Shown one piece after another: positions 1-10,045 of a stretch of DNA of 18,538 nucleotides. The DNA is from Cochliopodium minus (lineage: Eukaryota > Discosea > Himatismenida > Cochliopodiidae). The notes under the pieces are model-generated. The model had not been told where the DNA came from. It saw only the letters and a list, made by a program, of their open reading frames with translations, and did no database searches. The position numbers were made by a program, and so were the translations under genes. Where the stretch lies: the NCBI GenBank assembly GCA_024220525.1, contig JAMYWO010000153.1:1-18538 (forward strand), written 5' to 3'. Positions within the stretch are counted from its first letter, which is position 1, and every line of letters begins with the position of its first letter.

Positions 1-142
1 TTTTTATTTTTTATTTTTTATTTTTTATTTTTTATTTTTTATTTTTTATTTTTATTTTTATTTTTATTTTTTATTTTATTTTTTATTTTTTATTTAAAAT
101 GATTTTTTAATTTTCTTTCTAAAAACTTCTAAATTTTTTTAG
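1..142 (+). repeat. TTTTTTA-type simple repeat, 3' end of an intron
   Basis: The first 100 bases are almost only T with an A every six or seven bases. A T-rich tract then ends in AG at 141-142, followed directly by open sequence of the RhoGAP exon. I read this as the 3' end of an intron of the RhoGAP-RasGEF gene. Sense-strand introns elsewhere in the window hold the same kind of repeat, so it need not be telomeric. The upstream exons lie outside the window. Confidence 0.75.
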
Positions 143-2302
143 TTTATCTCCTCCCTTCGAATAACAGATTCATGCTTCAGTCTTTGCTGTCTTTTGTATT
201 TAGTATCAAAGCTGCCCAAACAGACATGGAATACCTCAACGAATTGGCAATGTCTTTTCCAACACTCCTTTTTGACAAAAAATTGTATCAAAAAAAAAAC
301 GAATATAGGTAAAATTATTAATGGATCATAATTGATATTTTTGATTTTAATTTAAAAATTATTTTGAATATTTTTTTTTGACATTTTATTTCCAAAATTT
401 GATTAATTATTTTTTTTTTATTTTTTATTTATTTTTTTTGATTTTTGGTTAGAACTGAAAGATACGGAGTCAGATCCGCACAACTCATGCTTAGTGCATA
501 CAAGGAACTTTTTGAGTCCTTGTCTTCTCCTACCATAAAATACGAAATGAATAAAGAAAACAAAATCGAGGTCATTGCTGGAAACAAACACGAGTTGTTT
601 ATCAAAATTGCTGATCCTCTTTATGGAATGGAAAAAATTGGTCTTGGTAAAAAAAAAAATTTTTTATTTTTTTTTTATTTTAATAGAATTATTTTCAAAT
701 TTTCTTATTTTAAATTTTTTTTTTGGTTTTTTTATTTAGACTTAATTTTTTCATTTATATTTAACAACCAATCATTTTTTGATATTTTTTATGTTTCTTT
801 TTTCAAATTTTTTTTGGTTTTTTTTTCAGACTTAATTTTTTTGTTTTATTTTAACAATAAATTAATTTTTGATATTTTTTTTTATATATTGACAGATCAA
901 GAATATGTCGGAGCTTTTTTAACCACCCACGACTATTTCTGCACAGACATGGAAGTGTTGAACTACCTTTCGCAAGTGTACTTCGAACACAAAGAAACCC
1001 AAGAAGAGTGGGCCTACAAAATCAGAATCAACGTCATCACCGTCTTGAAAATCTGGATGAACAAATATCTGTATGGTGAGTTTGGAGAAAAACTTTTTTC
1101 GAGTGAGTTCCAAGAAAAATATCTTTGGTTTATGAATGGTAAAAAAAAAAAAAATTTCTAATTATGGAAAAAAAAAATTACAGTTTAAAAATTGTGAAAA
1201 ATCGTTTGGAAAAAATCAATTAAGTTGAAATGTTTCAAAAAATTATTTTTGGTTTAAATTTTATAAAAAAAAATTATTTTTATTACAAATAATCAAATTT
1301 TCAATCAATAAAATTTTTAATCAATAAATTTATCAAAAATTAATTTTAGGGATTACTGATAACTTGTACAGAAATCTCCTTAACAGCGTTGATTTCAAAA
1401 CAACAATGAAAAAAGTAAAAAAAAAAAATTTTTTTTTTACTTTTTTTATTTTATCCTTTTTTTTCCAACTTCCAAAGAAATTTTCTTTGAAAAGCTACAA
1501 ATATTACAGACTTCCTGATCAAAAGTACGAAAAAATACAGACTACTCTTTCCAACAAATATATAGAAAAAATTGCAGAAGCAATTACTGCAATCAATGAA
1601 GAAATTTGGTATTAAAAATTTTTTTATCAATTATTTATCAATTATTTATCATTTATTTATTTATTTATTTTTTATTTTTATTTTTATTTTTATTTTTATT
1701 TTTATTTTTATTTTTTTATTTTTTTATTTTTTTATTTATTTATAATTTTTTTATTTTATTTTTTTATTTTTTATTTTTATTTTATTTATTTTTTATTTAT
1801 TAGGTTTAATATTGAACCTGTTGAATTACTTCACAAAATTTTGAAAAGCCAGAAAAGCTCCACAATTAAATGCTTTAATTAATTTATTTAACAAATTCCA
1901 AGAATGGGGTAAAAAAACAAAAAATTTTTAATTAATTGACAGCTGCTTAAAGATTTAAATAATTTTATTTTGAATTTTTAATTTTAATTTTCAAAATATA
2001 TAGGTGCAAAGTCATGTTGGCTTCAAATCAAATGTGATTGGAAATGGCTGTATTGGTAACAAATTTTTATTTTATTTTATTTTTATTTTTATTTTTATTT
2101 TTTTTTTCATCTTTTTTATTTTATTTATTTTTATTTATTTTTATATTTTATTAATTAGGTCTTTCTTTTGAATTGAAAAAATGAACAATTTCATTCTTTT
2201 GCATTGTTTTTTGGTTTGAATTTGCCTGCAGTTTTATTTCTGAAGAAATTATGGAAAAATATTGGTCAAAACATAAAATTTTGAAAAATATAAAAACATT
2301 TA

Positions 2303-2333
<31 letters not shown>

Positions 2334-2870
2334 TTTATTTTATTTTTATTTTTATTTTTATTTTTATTTAGGAGAAAATATTTGGATCTCAAAGATTTGT
2401 ACAGTCCAAGTGGAAACCACAAAAATTATCAAGATAGTTTGAAAAGCAGTGAACCACCAGTAAATTTTTTTCAAAATCAATTTAAATAAATAAATTTAAT
2501 AATTTAAAAAATATTTAATATTAATTCATTTAAATTTTTTAATTTATTTTTAAACCAATAATTAATTTTTAAATTTTTTTTGAACCAAATTTTTTAAAAG
2601 GTGATTCCTTATATTGGTCTATACAACAAATACTTGTTCACTATAGAGGAAACAAACAAAACAATGACAGAAGAAGGTCTCATCAACTTCCAGAAGCTCC
2701 GCATGCTCTACAAACTCATCAACGAGATCCAGATGTACCAGAAGAAGAGCTACGACCTCACCCCCGACCCCGGCGTCGTCGAATCTTTGTGTAGGGACAT
2801 GCGTCTTGATTGGGATGAAAACAAACTTTATGAAATCTCTTTGAAGATCAGGCCCAGAGACATGAAATAA
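143..2870 (+). CDS. RhoGAP-RasGEF domain protein, 5'-partial, with frame breaks
   Basis: Signalling protein predicted to speed GTP hydrolysis by a Rho-type GTPase and GDP release by a Ras-type GTPase. Exons read: 143-308, 453-646, 896-1138, 1350-1414, 1478-1608, 1804-1908, 2004-2055, 2159 to about 2290, 2372-2459, 2601-2870. The first two hold the end of a RhoGAP domain (LPSNNRFMLQSLLSF, then LNELAMSFPTLLF). RasGEF N-domain: IEVIAGNKHELFIKIAD, split exon joining into DQEYVGAFLTTHDYFCTD, then RINVITVLKIWMNKYLY. Catalytic RasGEF domain: YIEKIAEAITAI, APQLNALINLFNKFQEW, SFALFFGLNLPAV, YLDLKDLYSPSGNHKNY, and VIPYIGLYNKYLFTIEE with GLINF. The protein ends at RPRDMK shortly after the domain. The outer exons join cleanly in phase. 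Exons 1804-2290 need several one-base shifts and contain one in-frame TGA (2035-2037) to give the conserved domain. Either the catalytic core is damaged or the consensus is wrong here. The 5' end is missing. Confidence 0.8.
713..892 (+). repeat. 90-bp imperfect tandem duplication inside an intron
   Basis: Within the RasGEF-gene intron 647-895, two adjacent units repeat with a period of exactly 90 bases: GACTTAAT occurs at 739 and 829, and GATATTTTTT at 781 and 871. Each unit has its own pyrimidine tract and AG (738-739 and 828-829). The AG that restores the RasGEF reading frame is a third one at 894-895. Confidence 0.7.
1619..1803 (+). repeat. TTTTTA/TTTA simple repeat filling an intron
   Basis: This stretch is nearly pure T with regularly spaced A, lying between the GTATTA donor at 1609 and the AG acceptor at 1802-1803 of the RhoGAP-RasGEF gene. 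The open frame across it (1606-1803) encodes only Phe, Leu, Ile and Tyr and is not a gene. Shorter tracts of the same kind occur at 2067-2150 and 2297-2369 in the next introns. Confidence 0.85.
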
Positions 2871-3184
2871 TCAAAAAAAAACCCCTCCACATTCTTTCTC
2901 CATCTTTTTCAACAGAAAGGAAATAAGCAAAAAAAAAAAGATCAAAAAAAAAAACAACAAATAGTTTTTTCTTCTTTTACTTCTTTTTCTTTTCTTCCTT
3001 TCTTTGTATTTTTTTTATTTTTCAAAATTGAAATAATAATAATTAAAAAAAACTTAATTAATTTTCTTTGCATTGATTATAGATCCTCTCTTGAATATAT
3101 GAATGATTTTTTAATTTGTTTTTACGATTTTATTTGTTTTGAATAATAATTTGTAACATAATAATACAATAAAAAATAAAAAAA
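2871..3184. other. Intergenic region between RasGEF and Roco genes
   Basis: It lies between the RasGEF stop and the Roco start, both genes on the plus strand. It begins with A-rich runs broken by a pyrimidine-rich patch (2881-3010). It ends in an A/T-rich stretch with AATAA-like words (AATAATAAT, ACAATAAAAAATAAA) just before the ATG. The first half presumably holds the 3' untranslated region and poly(A) site, the second half the Roco promoter. I see no gene or RNA structure in it. Confidence 0.5.
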
Positions 3185-6100
3185 ATGTCAAATTCGGTGA
3201 TATCTGCTTCATCATCTTGTTTTTCATCCCACAATATATTTTCGACAGGTATTTTTAAATAAAATATTTAATCCTCTTCTTTGATTCAACATGAAACATA
3301 AATTATGACCCATATAATCATCCAAATGAAATTAAATACAATTAACATTTGATTGATTATTAATTTTCAAAAGAAAATGGTGATGTTTATGCATTTGGAA
3401 GAAATACATCTGGACAATGTGGCATAGGGGATTTTAGACGCAAATCAATATTCGAGCCATCCAAAATTACCAACAAATCCAACATTAAATCGACAGTGTT
3501 GGGAGTCAATCATTCATTCATCCTTAAAAGTAAAGAATATACCAAAAATATCTTTCAATAAATAAACATATCTTTATTATATTTTTCTTTCTTTTTGACA
3601 ATAGAAAACGGAAATCTTTATGGATGTGGTATGTCTGATTTAAACTAATAAATTAAAAATTAATAATTTCAGAGAATTATAATAATATTTTTTAATAATT
3701 TTTTTTCATTCGAAGGAAATAATGAAAATGGAGAATTAGGGATTGAGAATGATACAAAAAACAAATACAAATTTGTCAAAGTTCAAGATAATGTGAAAAG
3801 TGTTTGTGCATCTTTCACATTTACCATATTACTAAAGAGTACAATTTTTTGATTGTTTTGAATAAAAATTTTTTAATTTTTGAATTTTCTTAATTTATTT
3901 TAGAGGATGGTAAAGTATACTTTAGTGGAGATTGGAGCGAAATTAGCTTGAAATCAGTCGGGTTTAAGGAAATTCCCAATCTTAGCAATGTTAGTTCCTT
4001 TTCTTGTGGTCTTGAACATTGTCTCTTCCTAAAAAGTAAAAAATAATCTTAAAAATAATTTTAAATTAATTTTTTTTTATTTTTTTATTAAAATAATCTA
4101 AAATTGATATTCATATTTCATTTTTATTTCAAAAAAAAAAGAAAATGGGGATGTTTGGGTGATGGGTTCTAACATTAATGGGCAATGTGGCTTGTCAAAC
4201 ATAAGATATGTTACTCGCCCGACTCTTTTGTTTAGAAAATTAGATGTCATTTCAGTATGTTGTGGATATGAGCATTCTTTCGTTTTGTTGAGTAAAAAAA
4301 AATAACAATTTTAAAATTTAAAAATAATCAAAATGATTTCAAAAACAGGAGATGCAAACGAAAAAACAATTCTGAGAGGTTTTGGTAAAAATGACAATGG
4401 GCAATTAGGAATGCAAAGTGAGGGGAATCAGATATCTATGACCAGAGATTTTCCAAATATTTCTTCGGTTCATTGTGGTGGAGATCACTCTATGATCCTT
4501 TTAGGTTAATTTTTTTTTGTTATATTAAATATTTTAAGATTAATAATTGAAAATATATTTAATCGATAATCTAGAAAACGGAATCGCTTATTCAACAGGA
4601 AGGAATGAATGTGGTCAGCTTGGCTTGGGACATTTTGAAAACACATTCAAATTCACAAAAATTAACTTGTCCAACATATCATTCATTACAACAGGTCTGT
4701 GTCACTCCATTTTTATTGATGGTAAGTTTTTATTTTCCAATTTTCCAACTAATTTTCAATAAATTTTTTAAAATAAAAAATCAGAAAATTACAAAGTTTT
4801 TGTTTGTGGAACTGGTGAGAATGGAACCCTCGGATTAGGTGAAGAAAAACAAAATAAAAATTCTCCATTCAATCTAGATTTCAAAGAGTTAAAGCTTATT
4901 CACAACTTCAACATTGACATAATTGTAAAAAAATTTTTTATGATCGTTTTTAAAATTTATTAATTTCCCAAAAAAGATAATTCTGCAAATTGAGATTAAA
5001 ATAGTAAGATAACTTCTTTTTTAAGAAATTTAAATTTATAACAAAAAAAATTTAATAAAGAAAAGAGAAAATGAAGAAGACACAACAATCAAACTAGAAA
5101 ACATCAAATATTTCTACTCAGACTACAACTCTAAAAAGAATGTTCAGAACATTATCAACCAAAACTCTCACCTGCTCTTTCTTAACGAGTATCAGATTAG
5201 ACACTCAAAAATAACAAGTATCAAAAATGGTGGATTTGTTTTCATGGATCCTAAATGGATGCATCATGTATTTGAGAAACTGGAAGAGAATAACGAGCCC
5301 ACCTATATAGAGATAGAAGTACCCAACTTTGGTGAAATAAGAAAAAAAGAAAACGAAGAAAACAAGAAAAATCCTCAAAAACTTGAGATGAAGTACATTG
5401 TTCAATTCAAAAAAGGATCGATTGACAAGGAGGGATACATTTGCGATGAAAAAAAGAGGAAATATTGGGAAATAATTTATGTTGAAGGAATTCATGAAGA
5501 AAGTGTTTTGGAGGCAATCACATTTAAATCTGAAAGTTCGCACACGAAATGGGAATATGAAAAAAAGTTGATTGTTGCAAAATTATTTGAAGGATATCGC
5601 ATAATTTCCGAAAAAAATAACAAACACATCTTCAAGGGATACTTCAAAGGGGGAAAGAGGGAAAAGGGAATACTTGAAGAGAATGGAAAAGAGTATTTTG
5701 TTGAATATGATTTTAAAGGAAACGAGTTAATAGACAAAAGAAAACGCACTTTTGAAGGAATCCGTTTGATGGTGATTGGAAACGAGAATGTGGGGAAAAC
5801 TTCTATTAAAAATAGGCTTGTTGGTTCCTCTGATCCAAAACTCAACAAAGAAGGACATAGGAAAGTGTTAAAAGACAAAAAAGAAGAAGAAATGACACAT
5901 GGTGTTGGTAAATTCAATTTTATGTTTTAAAAATAAAATTTTAAGATTTTTTTAAAAATAATTTAAATTTTTTTTCGTTGATTAAATAAGATATTTCTTC
6001 ATGGAAAAGTGACAAAACTTTATTTTCGATATGGGATTTTGCAGGACATGAAGAATATCACGTAGCCCATTCTTTTTTCTTTGGAGAAGCAAGTGTTTAT

Positions 6101-9100
6101 CTACTCTTGTTCGATTGTTCTGTTGAATTGAAAGACCTTGTTTCATTCAATAAACTAGATTATTGGTTTCATTTTTTACAAACACAAGTAGGATCTAAGG
6201 CATCTTACATCTTGATTGGAACCAAAATTGATGAACTTGAGAAAAAATTTTACAAGGGAAACTTTAGTGATTTAATCAGGGAACGAATTGATGAATACTT
6301 GGTCCAAGTGAATAACGGTATTTTTTTAAATTTTATTTATAGTTTGAGAATTTTTAAAATCACAAAAATTTTTTTAAAAAAAGAGTTGAAAAAAGTGATG
6401 GAAAAAAATAACATTGATCTCAATTTTCATGTTTTCAATAATTATCCTCACATAGGAGAAGAATCTTTGTTTTATTGTTTGAACAATAGAGAATTAGATG
6501 TAAAGAAATCGGGAATCAAAACGATCATAGATATTTTGAAAGAAGAATACGATAATGTTCAACATGGGGTATCTACCAATCTTAATCACAAGCTTGTTTA
6601 TGATCAGATCCGCCAATTCTCAATTAAGAATAGGAAAAATTTTGAGAGCAAGAAAAAAATATTTGACAAATCTAACGAACCATTTTTGAAAGTAGATTCA
6701 TTAAAGAGATTGTTGATAAAACAAACCAAATTTGATGAAAGAGAAAGTGTGATCAACAAATTAGAAGATTATCTTGTCGATTTGAACAATTTGGGAACAA
6801 TTATCTTCTTCAAAAACGAAAACTTGAAAGAAACCATAATCACAGACCCAAGATGGTTCAACAATGTCTTCAAAGCAATCATAGATTTTGGGAGAAAGAG
6901 GATTCAAATCATATTCCAAGATATCTACAATGAACTCAAATACAGGGAGAAACAAAAACAGTATCCAATCACCAAAAACAAAAATAATTGCTTGAAAAAA
7001 CTAGAGTTTACCTTAATAAATTTGAAAAGGGGATTAGATTTTGACATTCCCATTGATAAAATATGGACTGAATTTAGAAGCCATTCAATAGTTGACAAGG
7101 TTAGTTTTCACAGGTTGTTGGCAAGGTTGGAAGAAATTCAAAATCTGATCAACTCTGAAAAGATCCAGCATTTTTTCTATAAGTTGAAATCCAATCTTTT
7201 CTCCATTGAAAACTCTAATCCAAACGATGAAGAAAACGAAGGAGAAGTTTATTTTGATATCATTCAGACTCTCTATTTTATTGATTCTTCTAATTTGAAC
7301 TCCATTGTGAATGAAATTCTGGGAAGTGAAACCATCTTTGGGTACGAAAACAAAGAAAAAAGAAAGTTTTTGAAAGACATCCTCGTAAAATTCGACCTCA
7401 TTCTGCCAATGAAGAAAGTGGAGTTTCTTGATCATGGAAGCCAATTCTATCTCATTCCTCTTTTATTTCCAAACAAAAAACCGGAAAAGATTTTCTTGGA
7501 CGGAAACTCTGACATCGAAAATGTAAAAAGAAATTTTGAATGGAAGATTGAGTATGAGCTGAAATTTAAACCCTCTTCAATGTGGAAAATGTTATTTTTG
7601 AAGATTAGAAAAGTTTGTTTGAAAAGTGAAGAAACCCAAGAAATGTTGGATGAATATTATTGGAAAGACGGATTTGTGTTCCATTTTCAAGACAAAAAGA
7701 AGGAAAAAGTGAAAGTTACAAAGGAAAGTAAGAATGAATTGATTGAAAACAATAATCTAAATTGTAATGGTGAAAATTCGAAGAAAAACTTTGATGATGA
7801 AAACACTTTCATAGTAGAAATGAAGACTTTTGAAACTGAAGTTGTTGAAATTGAAGAAATTATTGAAAATTCGAAAAAACACCAAAAAAATTTGAATAAA
7901 AGTGCGAAAGTGAACATAATCGAAATCAAAATCAAATCAAATTTGGATCCTGAAAACATCTTCAAATCTATTCACCAAACAATTATTGATTTTGTGAATG
8001 ATTGGATGGTTGGAATCTCGAAAAACCAAATCAACTTCAAAACTGAAAAAAAATCGACAGAAAATGAAACAAAAAAGGAGCTCGAAAACGAGAACAAAAT
8101 AGAAATATTGAATAACAAGAAAATAAAGATTATTTGTTTGTTCTGCGGACACGAGATTTTCATTAGCACAAACTCGGAGGAATGTCCTTTCTGCTCTTCA
8201 GATGATTTTTTGATCGAAGGAAGATATGCAATCCTCAAGGTGGTTGGTCAAGGAGGGTTCGGGAGAGTATTCAAGGTGGTGGATGTCAAAAACGGCGAAA
8301 TATTTGCTATCAAAGAAAGAAAAAGTGAAATTCTAAAGTTTGTCAAAGCTTGGAACAAAGAAATCAAATCTCTTCAAATCATCTCTGATCTTTTTCAAAA
8401 CAGTGAATACAAAGATTTCATTCATTCAAAAATGTTGGCAGTTTTAGATGACACACAAAGAAAACTCCCACAGAAATACATCCGACTTGAATTCTTTGAT
8501 GGAGAAACTCTTTCTTCTTTCACTCCAAAGAATCTCATTTGGAACAAGTTTGAAAACGAAAGGGACGTTTGCAACATGATGATGTGTTTACTTTATCAAC
8601 TAAAAATCTTGCATCAACACAAAATAATTCACACTGACATTAAACCTGTAAACATCATGTTCCAAGAAACTAAAAAAAGAATTAATTTTGTTTTTGTGGA
8701 CTATGGAAGTGCAAATTTGGTCGGAAGTGGAATGAAAAAGTCAAAAATCATTTCGGAAGATTTCAGCCCTCCTGAAAAAAACACTCCAAACGAATGTTTT
8801 TTGAGCGATGTCTATTCTTTGGGTGTCACCTTTTCCAAATGTATCGAATGTACCGAAAACAACTTTCATTCTTTGAAAATCTCTTCTGAAATCAAAGAAA
8901 TGATCGATAGAATGAAATCTCCTAAAATCGAAGATAGAATTGATGTTGACGAATGTATCAAGCTTATTTCTTCAAAGTATGAAGATCTTTTGACTAACAT
9001 TAAAAACTACAAAAACTCTTTTTCTTCTTCAATCAGTAAAATTGAAAACAAAATGTCTCCTTCTAAGAAAATTTCTCTTAACAATTTAAATCAAAAAGAA

Positions 9101-9748
9101 ATCGTTCACAAAGAACAATCTCCTCTTCACAAAAATAATGAAAATGATATTAAAATTTTTGAAAAAGATGATGGAAAAGAAGATGTAAAAGAAGATATCT
9201 CTATTGTTGAAAAGAAAGAATCAAAGGAGAACGATCCAATTACAAATAATGAAACAATCAATAACAATTTAAATTTTGAACAAAAAAACTTTGAAGAGAA
9301 ATACAAAGAAACTTTGAAACAAAAAGAGGATCAAATTAAAAAAAAGAAAGAATACAAAAACAAGTTGAAAGAAAAAAAGAGACTTTTCAAGTTGATGAAA
9401 CAAGAGTGGGAAGAAAGGGAGAAGGTTTCTCAAGATTTGATTGAGTATTACAAACAACAGCTTTCTGAGAAAGAGATCCTCTTCAGAGAAAAAGAAGAAT
9501 TTTATAAAAATGAACTCAATGTTAAAGAAGAACATGTTCATCTCGTTAAAACTTATATCACCAAAAAGGAGGAGGTATCCGATAACAATGATTCCATTCA
9601 CAAATTGAAAATTGAGATTATGAATAAAGAGATTAGTGAAAAAGATCACAAGATTCTCGAGAGAGATCGGATCATAGAAGAGAAAAACAATGAAATCGAG
9701 ATGTTGAAGGAAAAAAAAAAAGATCTCGAAAATTCTCAAATGATTTGA
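3185..9748 (+). CDS. RCC1-Roc-COR-zinc ribbon-protein kinase (Roco family)
   Basis: Large Roco/LRRK-type kinase: a Ras-like Roc domain with COR coupled to a kinase. Exons: 3185-3248, 3374-3529, 3605-3628, 3716-3838, 3904-4035, 4142-4291, 4349-4504, 4575-4721, 4785-4924, 4977-5003, 5061-5907, 5991-6317, 6384-9748. They sum to 5658 nt, exactly 1886 codons including the stop. Residues 22-364 are seven RCC1-type blades (ENGDVYAFG, NGQCG, NECGQLGLG). About 374-600 is charged and unassigned, with MORN-like glycine/aromatic patches. Roc: P-loop GNENVGKTS (613-621), DFAGHEEY (from 671), TKID (733-736). COR about 830-1130 (LGTIIFF, DPRWF near 919, FYLIPLLFPNKKP near 1119). Zinc ribbon C1349/C1352/C1365/C1368. 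Kinase: GQGGFGRV (1386-1393), K1408, HTDIKPVN (1514-1521), DYG (1537), PPE (1560-1562). Coiled coil about 1733-1885. There is no leucine-rich repeat in the model. Intron 6318-6383 is 66 nt and open in frame, so a naive ORF runs through it. Exon 10 is the least certain. Confidence 0.9.
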
Positions 9749-9922
9749 AAATTTTGTTTTTTATTTAATAATATTAAATTTCAAAAAATTATTTCTTCCT
9801 CATAACAAATCATTTGTCAAGAATTTACTTCTGGTTTTTGTGACTTTTATAAATTTTGTTTATTTGATCAAATAAAAAAAAAAAATGATTTCTTATTTGA
9901 ATGAAGAAGTGAATTGCGAATA
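9119..9922 (+). repeat. Left arm of a long inverted repeat
   Basis: This segment, the last part of the Roco coding sequence plus its downstream flank, recurs reverse-complemented at 13610-14410. Comparing by eye, 9200-9868 matches 13662-14330 with no difference (coordinate pairs sum to 23530). Both edges have diverged. At the left edge there are several substitutions and a one-base gap. At the right edge there is C/T at 9869, an A-run of 12 against 10, and a T/G change after the ATG. Similarity stops at about 9922. Confidence 0.92.
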
Positions 9923-9923
9923 G
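9885..9923 (+). pseudogene. Truncated 5' end of a CHORD-like gene
   Basis: ATG followed by 11 more codons, reading M-I-S-Y-L-N-E-E-V-N-C-E, then TAG. The first twelve codons match the intact CHORD-like gene on the other strand (start 13647) except that residue 2 is Ile, not Met. Homology ends at the inverted-repeat boundary, before the second cysteine of the first zinc motif. It is a breakpoint remnant and cannot make a functional zinc finger. The A-rich leader is also shared. Confidence 0.8.
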
Positions 9924-10045
9924 TATTTGATTTACATAACACAATTGAATGATTATTGAATAAAATGGAACAATTAATAAAAGGGGTGGAAAAATAATTT
10001 TAATTCCGGTCAATCCGTTACTATTTTGAAATAGTTTTGTCTGAT
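9924..10045. other. Unique spacer between the inverted-repeat arm and MAPEG
   Basis: This starts where the left arm stops matching and reaches the MAPEG stop codon on the minus strand. It probably holds the MAPEG 3' untranslated region. I saw no open frame with recognisable content and no terminal-repeat or target-site motif at the junction. Confidence 0.4.

Noticed and set aside
1-100. T6A repeat at the start and TA7 repeat at the end as a pair of telomeres
   Set aside because: The inward orientation fits, but the same repeats fill internal introns, units are irregular, and there is no G-rich strand. Intron sequence explains both ends.
1606-1803. 65-codon Phe/Leu/Ile-rich frame, possible membrane peptide
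   Set aside because: It is simple-repeat intron sequence between a working donor and acceptor.
2035-2037. TGA read as an amino acid (altered genetic code)
   Set aside because: TGA ends the Roco and WD40 genes in place, and this TGA lies in a patch with many frame breaks, so a local defect is likelier.
9269-9739. 156-codon antisense frame, repeated at 13791-14261
   Set aside because: It is the complement of Lys/Glu-rich coiled-coil codons, which always reads as Phe/Leu. Its presence in both arms only reflects the inverted repeat.
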